Source: TMED161 sp964532515 (lineage in GTDB: Bacteria; Fidelibacterota; Marinisomatia; SCGC-AAA003-L08; D37C17). Taken from it: 10,865 nt of DNA. The position numbers and the translations under genes are program-made. The notes under the pieces were generated by a model that did not search any database, was not told where the DNA came from, and saw only the letters and a list, made by a program, of their open reading frames with translations. Of this stretch, positions 5,791-10,865 are shown piece by piece (positions within the stretch are counted from its first letter, which is position 1; every line of letters starts with the position of its first letter). The DNA lies in assembly GCA_964532515.1 (NCBI GenBank), contig CAZHKH010000048.1:1-10865 (forward strand). Reading direction: 5' to 3'.

Positions 5791-6768
5791 ATGATACGCA
5801 AATCGTCTATATTAATAACTGGAGCTGGTGGTGAGGTTGGTTCAGAGCTAATTCACACACTATCTCAAAATGAGAATGTCAATATTGTTACTCTAGATTT
5901 ACATCCGCTAGAATCTCAAGCAGCAGATAAAGTGGCAGATAAAATTACAGGTAATATTTTAGATATAAATTTATTAGATCAAATTAATTTAGAATTTGAG
6001 ATTAAAGAAATTTATCATTTAGCGGCAATCCTTAGCACTAGAGCTGAACTATCTCCACGAATTGCTCACGATGTGAATGTTAATGGCACCATTAATATGC
6101 TAGAACTCGCATTAAAACAATCAAAAAGTCAAAATAAAAAAATAAAATTTTTCTTCCCTAGCTCCATTGCTGTATACGGTGTTAATGATAAACAACAGAT
6201 ATGCTCAGAAAGTGATTATTTAAATCCCATGACGGTATATGGTGCCAATAAACTATATGCAGAAAAATTAGGTATATACTATTCACAGTACTATGACCAG
6301 CTATCAGATAATAAATATTTTATTGATTTTAGAAGTCTTCGATTCCCTGGATTGATTAGTGCTAGCACAATACCATCAGGTGGGACCAGTGATTTTATTC
6401 CAGAAATGTGGCACAGTATAAAAAATGAAAATAGCTATGAATGTTTTGTGAATGAAAAATCTCGATTGCCATTTTTAGCAATGCCAGATGCTATTAAAGC
6501 TATTAATCAGATGATGTCAAGTAAGTCTGAAAAAATACAATCAAGAATATATAATGTGACATCCTTTAATCCATCAGCTAGTGATTTTTTTCAATTAATG
6601 ATCGAGCTGTACCCCACAGCAAAAATATCATATAATATAAATGAGGTAAGACAAAAAATAGTAGATAGCTGGCCATCCAATATCGACGATTCTTTGGCAA
6701 AAGATGAATGGGGCTGGGCTCCAGACTATAACTTAAAGAAAACAATTAATGAATATTTAAAATCATAG
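5791..6768 (+). CDS. tdh: L-threonine 3-dehydrogenase, short-chain (extended SDR) type
   Basis: NAD-dependent oxidation of L-threonine to 2-amino-3-ketobutyrate in the cytoplasm. It belongs to the UDP-galactose-epimerase-like SDR class of threonine dehydrogenase, not the zinc medium-chain class of E. coli. Length 325. ILITGAGGEVGSEL (7-20) is the NAD-binding loop, and LDLHP (35-39) ends with the acidic residue that selects NAD. The catalytic triad is in FFPSSIAVYG (Ser124/Ser125) and VYGANK (Tyr150, Lys154). RSLRFPGLIS, SGGTSDF, LAMPDAI and the C-terminal RQKIVDSWPSNIDDSLA, EWGW are diagnostic of this threonine dehydrogenase class compared with sugar epimerases. The next gene, kbl, uses its product. 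The stop is TAG, and kbl starts in the same frame three codons later. Confidence 0.9.
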   Translation: MIRKSSILITGAGGEVGSELIHTLSQNENVNIVTLDLHPLESQAADKVADKITGNILDINLLDQINLEFEIKEIYHLAAILSTRAELSPRIAHDVNVNGTINMLELALKQSKSQNKKIKFFFPSSIAVYGVNDKQQICSESDYLNPMTVYGANKLYAEKLGIYYSQYYDQLSDNKYFIDFRSLRFPGLISASTIPSGGTSDFIPEMWHSIKNENSYECFVNEKSRLPFLAMPDAIKAINQMMSSKSEKIQSRIYNVTSFNPSASDFFQLMIELYPTAKISYNINEVRQKIVDSWPSNIDDSLAKDEWGWAPDYNLKKTINEYLKS

Positions 6769-6777
6769 GTATATAAC

Positions 6778-7959
6778 ATGAAAAACATTGATAGCATATT
6801 AGATAATGAATTAAAAAATATACAAAATGCTGGCTTATATAAAAATGAACGTCAAATTGAATCATCACAATCATCGATAATACAAGTAAGTGGTGAGGAT
6901 GTAGTGAACTTCTGTGCAAATAATTATTTGGGCCTATCTAATCATCCACTAATTGTCAAAACAGCACAAGATGCGTTAGAAAAATGGGGCTTTGGATTAA
7001 GTTCGGTAAGATTTATCTGTGGTACTCAGAAAATTCATAAAGAACTTGAATCGAAAATATCAAAATTTTTATTAAAAGAAGATACTATTTTATATACATC
7101 TTGCTTTGATGCAAATGGGGGACTATTTGAAACTCTATTTAATGAAAATGATATTATTATATCAGATGCACTTAATCATGCAAGTATTATTGATGGAGTG
7201 AGATTATGTAAAGCAAAACGTGCCGTATATCCAAATAGTGATATGAATGAACTTGAAAATATATTAAAAAATAATCAAGATAAGCGACAACGAATTATAA
7301 CTACAGATGGTGTGTTTTCAATGGATGGCTACATCGCAAAATTAGATTCTGTATGCGCCTTAGCAAAAAAATATGGTGCCCTGGTACATGTAGATGATTC
7401 ACATGCTACAGGATTTGTAGGTGAAAATGGAAAAGGATCTGTGGAGCACCATAATGTGATTGAAAGCGTTGATATTATTACATCAACTTTTGGAAAAGCA
7501 CTGGGTGGAGCCTCTGGTGGATTTACATCCGCATCCAAAAATATCGTGGATATGTTGCGGCAAAGATCTCGTCCATATTTATTTAGTAATTCCCTTGCAC
7601 CATCAATTGTCAGTGCATCAATTGCTGCAATTACACTCATAGAAAAAGATCGCTCATTATTATATGATTTAAAAAGTAATACAAAATATTTTCGTGAAAA
7701 AATTCAATCAATAGGATATAATATAAAAAGTGGAGACCACCCCATTGTTCCTATTATGCTTGGAGATGCAAAATTGGCACAAAATTTATCTCAGTTAATG
7801 CTTGAAAAGGGTATATATGTAGTAGGATTTTCATTTCCTGTTGTACCTAAAAATGAAGCACGTATTCGTGTTCAGATAAGTGCGGGCCATTCACTTGAGC
7901 AGATTGATAGGGCTATTAATGCGTTTGAAGAGTGCGGAAAAAAATTACAAATTATTTAG
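6778..7959 (+). CDS. kbl: Glycine C-acetyltransferase (2-amino-3-ketobutyrate CoA ligase)
   Basis: PLP enzyme of the alpha-oxoamine synthase family. With CoA it cleaves 2-amino-3-ketobutyrate to glycine and acetyl-CoA, completing threonine breakdown begun by tdh. Length 393 (E. coli 398). Visible landmarks are NFCANNYLGLSNHP (44-57), SSVRFICGTQKIHKELE (75-91, which favours Kbl over BioF or ALA synthase), SDALNHASIIDG (129-140), FSMDGYIAKL (180-189), VHVDDSHATGFVG (203-215) and the PLP lysine in TSTFGKALGGASGG (Lys240). Only 9 nt separate it from the tdh stop; AGG overlapping that stop codon gives a weak RBS. Its 3' end overlaps the convergent barrel-protein gene by 8 nt. It ends with TAG. Confidence 0.95.
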   Translation: MKNIDSILDNELKNIQNAGLYKNERQIESSQSSIIQVSGEDVVNFCANNYLGLSNHPLIVKTAQDALEKWGFGLSSVRFICGTQKIHKELESKISKFLLKEDTILYTSCFDANGGLFETLFNENDIIISDALNHASIIDGVRLCKAKRAVYPNSDMNELENILKNNQDKRQRIITTDGVFSMDGYIAKLDSVCALAKKYGALVHVDDSHATGFVGENGKGSVEHHNVIESVDIITSTFGKALGGASGGFTSASKNIVDMLRQRSRPYLFSNSLAPSIVSASIAAITLIEKDRSLLYDLKSNTKYFREKIQSIGYNIKSGDHPIVPIMLGDAKLAQNLSQLMLEKGIYVVGFSFPVVPKNEARIRVQISAGHSLEQIDRAINAFEECGKKLQII

Positions 7960-8791
7960 TATATACGGATAATGATGAACCTAGCACTACCCCTATATCT
8001 CCAAGATACTGTATCCCAAAATTAAATTTGTATTTTGGAATTTTTACTCCAATGCCCAAAGAAACATTATCATAAAATTGATATATATCATTCATTGAAT
8101 GATCAGAGAAATACAATGATTTCCCTGCAAAAATATGAAATTGATTATTAATACTACCACGTACAGACATAACGAGCTCTGAATGATTAATGCTTGATGA
8201 AATATAATTTATAAATAAACTGGCATTGATATATCGTGGATTCAATTGACAGCTAAGATTATTATAATGGGTGTACTGTGAAGTCATATTAGAATATTCA
8301 TTAATGATATGCGTCATATTCTCTATAGAAAAACCAATGATTACTAGATCATTAAAATAAGAATAACTAAATCCAATATCCTGAATTAACTGGGAGGAAG
8401 TATAATGAGCAATATGTGATTTGGCATACCCAACTGATGAGCCAACCATAAAATTATTTGAATGTTGCTTAATAATAGCAATTTGAATCATGTAATCTGA
8501 TGCACTAAATTCATTATCATTATCACGAAGAAGACCATAATTAATGGTTGAAATTTTAGATTGGATAAAATATTGTTTATATTTTTCAAGATATAAAAGT
8601 TGCCCTGAAGAAATGTGACCAGGATATTGAATAAACGAGATACTATATAGATTAGTATCTATATCATTAACGATATTATGAATAAAGGAGTTTCCATTCA
8701 TTAATGAAAATTGTTCGATATTCCCAGATACATTATTGATCTGATTGGTATATCCAAAAGAAAGCATGCATAGTAGTAAAAGACGCAACAT
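7952..8791 (-). CDS. Outer-membrane beta-barrel protein, PorQ/PorV-like
   Basis: A 279-residue exported protein. MLRLLLLCMLSFGYTN looks like a short signal peptide. The rest is rich in alternating polar and aromatic strands ending in aromatic or basic residues, as in outer-membrane barrels. The succession SISFIQYPGHISSGQLLYLEKY, STINYGLLRDND (quoted in parts), FSASDYMIQIAI, MVGSSVGYAKSHIAHY, QDIGFSYSYFNDLVIIGFS resembles the PorQ/PorV (FadL-like, type IX secretion-associated) proteins of Bacteroidota and relatives. There the pattern 'G.l.Y..yG...d..G.f.a.D' and 'DiG..Y' recurs. It follows priA by 6 nt on the same strand, so it is probably co-transcribed with rplI-priA. Family assignment rests on pattern only. 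It could be another small barrel of the same organisms. Confidence 0.5.
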   Translation of the reverse strand: MLRLLLLCMLSFGYTNQINNVSGNIEQFSLMNGNSFIHNIVNDIDTNLYSISFIQYPGHISSGQLLYLEKYKQYFIQSKISTINYGLLRDNDNEFSASDYMIQIAIIKQHSNNFMVGSSVGYAKSHIAHYTSSQLIQDIGFSYSYFNDLVIIGFSIENMTHIINEYSNMTSQYTHYNNLSCQLNPRYINASLFINYISSSINHSELVMSVRGSINNQFHIFAGKSLYFSDHSMNDIYQFYDNVSLGIGVKIPKYKFNFGIQYLGDIGVVLGSSLSVYTK

Positions 8792-8797
8792 AATTAA

Positions 8798-10723
8798 TTA
8801 TAACATATTTAAAGGATCAATATCCAATTTAATATTCACATTTTTATATTGTTTCTCAAGTGCATGTGTTCCAATTTTATTTTCAAAAAAATTTTGAATT
8901 TCAAATGGATCGTCTTTTGAGGCCGCAATTAATGAATTTACTCTCCATTTGTTTTTAATTTTTGATATTGGTGCCTCTGATGGTCCTAATACCTTAAAAG
9001 ATTTATTATTAGAAAATATTTTGGTTATGTCCATTGCCATTTGATTAACCTTATTAATATCATCACCACTAAAAATCAATCTACATAATCTATAAAAAGG
9101 AGGGTATTGTAGTTCATTTCGTTCGGCTAAGTTTGATCCATAAAATGTTTTAAAATTAGATTTTATGGCATTTAATAAATTTAAATCATTGGGATTATAG
9201 GTCTGAATAATTGCAATCCCCTGCTCATCTCGCCGACCAGATCGTCCAATCACTTGTGATATAATCTGGAATACTTTTTCTCCAGATCTAAAATCTGGTG
9301 TAAACATCCCATAGTCTGCATTAATNNNNNNNNNNNNNNNNNNNNNNNNNNNNNNNNNNNNNNNNNNNNNNNNNNNNNNNNNNNNNNNNNNNNNNNNNNN
9401 NNNNNNNNNNNNNNNNNNNNNNNNNCTGGCATATCCTCGTCTATTATTTAATAGAATAATTTGTTTTTTACTCTTGAGTGTAGATTGAATAGCATCCATA
9501 AGCTCTGGGCTAATAATTTTATTCTCATCGCAATCAATAAATTTCATCATATCAACAATGCTTACAATTGGTTCCTTAGATTTAAAATATCTTTCATTCA
9601 ATGGAAGATGTTTAGATTTACCAATAATTGTATTATAGTATGTTTCCATTGAGGGTGTTGCACTAGTTAATACCACTGGACATTCTGCATACTTTGCTCG
9701 TACCAAAGCAATATCTCTTGCATTATAATAGGGTTTTGGGGATTCCTGCTTATATGAACTATCTTGCTCCTCATCTATGACAATCAAGCCTATATTAGGC
9801 AGTGGAGAGAATATGCTACTTCGTGCTCCAATGATGATTTGATATTCTCCTGATAATATTTTTTTAATAGTTTGTTGTTTTTCCTTTCTTGTCATTTTAC
9901 TATGCCACATTGCTATATTAGAGCCAAAATATTTTATAAATCTATCTTTCATTTGAGTGGTAAGAATGATTTCTGGAATTAATACCATTACACATTTACC
10001 TATAGAAATAGCCTCTTGTGCTAATTTAACATAAACTTCTGTTTTACCACTCCCTGGGATACCATGAATAAGAAAATTATTATTTAAAGATTTTTTAATT
10101 GATGGGAAAATTTTATTAAAAATATCAGTTTGTTTTTTTGATAAAGTAATGTGTTTCATGGATTCTATTTCAACTGGATTATCTGAATCTAAAAATATTT
10201 TTTTGATTATATTTTTTTTGTGTAACGCATCAATTGTGTAATAAAGATTAGAAGTCTTATCTTTCATTGTACTAGCTAAGACAGGGTCCTTGAATCCCAT
10301 TAAATGTTTTATAATAATTTTTTGATTTTTTGACAGTGTAGATATATCAAATTTTGATGCAACATTATGATTTAATTCGATGTATAAAATTTTTTTTGCG
10401 TTATAGTCTTTATAATAAAGGTTGGGAAGCGCAGTTTTTATGCATAAACCAATTGGCGCAACATAGTAATGAGACATCCATAAAATTGTTTGCCATAAAT
10501 CTTTGGGAATATTAGGCTGCCCTTTATAGATAGAATCAATTTCATTAATCATACCCTTGTAAGAAGAATGCTTAGATGTGGATACAATATACCCTAAATG
10601 TAATGTGTTTTTAAATGATGCATTAACCGCAACGCCTGGAGATATCTTTGAGATTAACGCATTTGGAATTTTATATGTAAATGATTTAAAACTAGCTATT
10701 GAAAAAACTACTTGTGCATACAT
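8798..10723 (-). CDS. priA: Primosomal protein N' (replication restart helicase PriA), interrupted by an assembly gap
   Basis: Superfamily-2 DNA helicase that recognises stalled forks and reloads the replicative helicase. Residues 1-100 form the 3'-DNA-binding domain (YAQVVFSIASFKSFTYKIP). The helicase core has Walker A GIPGSGKTEVY (221-231), LIPEIILTTQM (248-258), FGSNIAMWHSKM (266-277), GARSSIFSPLPNIGLIVIDE (299-318), DEEQDSSYKQE (317-327, where the PriA norm is DEEH) and LTSATPS (352-358). After LLNNRRGYA (424-432) come 100 Ns. Sequence resumes with INADYGMFTPDFRSGE and motif VI QVIGRSGR, then the C-terminal domain ending LDIDPLNML. The zinc-binding Cys cluster and the TQM..KG motif are missing because they fall in the gap. 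The two sides match in frame only because the filler is 100 Ns. The start is 5 nt after the rplI stop, with no clear RBS. Confidence 0.95.
   Translation of the reverse strand: MYAQVVFSIASFKSFTYKIPNALISKISPGVAVNASFKNTLHLGYIVSTSKHSSYKGMINEIDSIYKGQPNIPKDLWQTILWMSHYYVAPIGLCIKTALPNLYYKDYNAKKILYIELNHNVASKFDISTLSKNQKIIIKHLMGFKDPVLASTMKDKTSNLYYTIDALHKKNIIKKIFLDSDNPVEIESMKHITLSKKQTDIFNKIFPSIKKSLNNNFLIHGIPGSGKTEVYVKLAQEAISIGKCVMVLIPEIILTTQMKDRFIKYFGSNIAMWHSKMTRKEKQQTIKKILSGEYQIIIGARSSIFSPLPNIGLIVIDEEQDSSYKQESPKPYYNARDIALVRAKYAECPVVLTSATPSMETYYNTIIGKSKHLPLNERYFKSKEPIVSIVDMMKFIDCDENKIISPELMDAIQSTLKSKKQIILLNNRRGYAXXXXXXXXXXXXXXXXXXXXXXXXXXXXXXXXXXINADYGMFTPDFRSGEKVFQIISQVIGRSGRRDEQGIAIIQTYNPNDLNLLNAIKSNFKTFYGSNLAERNELQYPPFYRLCRLIFSGDDINKVNQMAMDITKIFSNNKSFKVLGPSEAPISKIKNKWRVNSLIAASKDDPFEIQNFFENKIGTHALEKQYKNVNIKLDIDPLNML
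9326..9425. other. Assembly gap (100 Ns)
   Basis: Exactly 100 Ns, the conventional filler for a scaffold gap of unknown size. By comparison with E. coli PriA about 125-130 residues, some 370-390 nt, separate the motifs on its two sides, so the true gap is probably several times longer than shown. Confidence 0.95.
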
Positions 10724-10728
10724 ATAAA

Positions 10729-10865
10729 TTATTCAGCATTAACTTTTAATTTTACTTTCGCAGTGATTTCATCTCCAAAATCAATTATAGCAGAATAATT
10801 TCCTAAACTTTTTATTGCTTCATCTGTAGTAATATATTTTTTGTCAACTTTGTATCCCTTTTCAT
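10729..10865 (-). CDS. rplI: 50S ribosomal protein L9, C-terminal part (5' truncated by window end)
   Basis: The minus-strand frame entering at the window end has 44 sense codons before TAA at 10731-10729. It reads EKGYKVDKKYITTDEAIKSL (first part), then GNYSAIIDFGDEITAKVKL and ends KVNAE. This is the C-terminal domain of L9, which in other bacteria ends with the same layout: an 'I....IK.LG.Y.V.I....EV.A.IKV.V' pattern and a final acidic residue. L9 binds domain V of 23S rRNA near the base of the L1 stalk and affects frame maintenance. The priA start follows 5 nt after the stop, which suggests a shared transcript; rpsF, ssb and rpsR would be expected upstream, outside the window. Confidence 0.88.
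   Translation of the reverse strand, partial: EKGYKVDKKYITTDEAIKSLGNYSAIIDFGDEITAKVKLKVNAE

Noticed and set aside
5748..5801. Upstream start of the lipoprotein gene at 5801
   Set aside because: It would place 18 residues ahead of the signal peptide and overlap the tdh start; the ATG at 5747 gives a standard lipoprotein signal.
7329..7640. Minus-strand open frame within kbl
   Set aside because: It is a shadow of the PLP-enzyme coding sequence, including the codons of the active-site lysine.
8798..10723. PriA as a genuinely short 641-residue protein
   Set aside because: The length counts 34 unknown residues from gap filler; the missing motifs lie exactly at the gap.
1..10865. CRISPR arrays, tRNA or rRNA genes, insertion sequences
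   Set aside because: No spaced direct repeats, cloverleaf-like segments, transposase motifs or terminal inverted repeats were seen on either strand.

Overview
The window is AT-rich, densely packed bacterial DNA. It looks like part of an uncultured marine bacterium of the Bacteroidota/Marinimicrobia (SAR406) side of the tree. That placement is inference from gene style: an alpha2-type glycyl-tRNA synthetase, a short-chain threonine dehydrogenase beside Kbl, a PorQ/PorV-like outer-membrane barrel, and a lipoprotein with a cohesin-like domain on a nuclease. No rRNA is present to confirm it. A run of exactly 100 Ns (9326-9425) shows that this is a scaffold, so assembly error must be weighed for every odd base.

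Layout. 1-1392 (+): the C-terminal two thirds of glyS, with an in-frame TAG at 57-59, then a small conserved hypothetical gene. 1399-1443: a long hairpin between convergent genes. 1453-2314 (-): a bcp-type peroxiredoxin whose catalytic Cys codon is UGA, followed by a DUF805 membrane protein gene with an in-frame TAG. 2391-4444 (+): an overlapping operon of glutaredoxin, family-3 O-methyltransferase and coaBC. 4428-5747 (-): a secreted lipoprotein with a cohesin-like domain and an endonuclease/exonuclease/phosphatase domain. 5791-7959 (+): tdh-kbl, the two-step conversion of threonine to glycine plus acetyl-CoA, behind a good sigma70-like promoter. 7952-10865 (-): rplI (partial), priA (interrupted by the gap) and a PorQ-like barrel protein, apparently co-transcribed.

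The main result is the peroxiredoxin. Read straight through the UGA at 2183-2185, the frame gives a complete 150-residue Bcp/PrxQ protein. The UGA falls exactly on the peroxidatic Cys of the TPGCT motif, the usual resolving Cys five residues on is Ile, and a bacterial-SECIS-like hairpin lies 16-33 nt downstream of the UGA. This is a strong selenocysteine candidate, and it is divergently paired with a glutaredoxin gene that could supply its reductant. The caveat is that two TAG nonsense codons lie in the same 2.2 kb, so the possibility that this end of the contig is error-rich or decaying has to be excluded.
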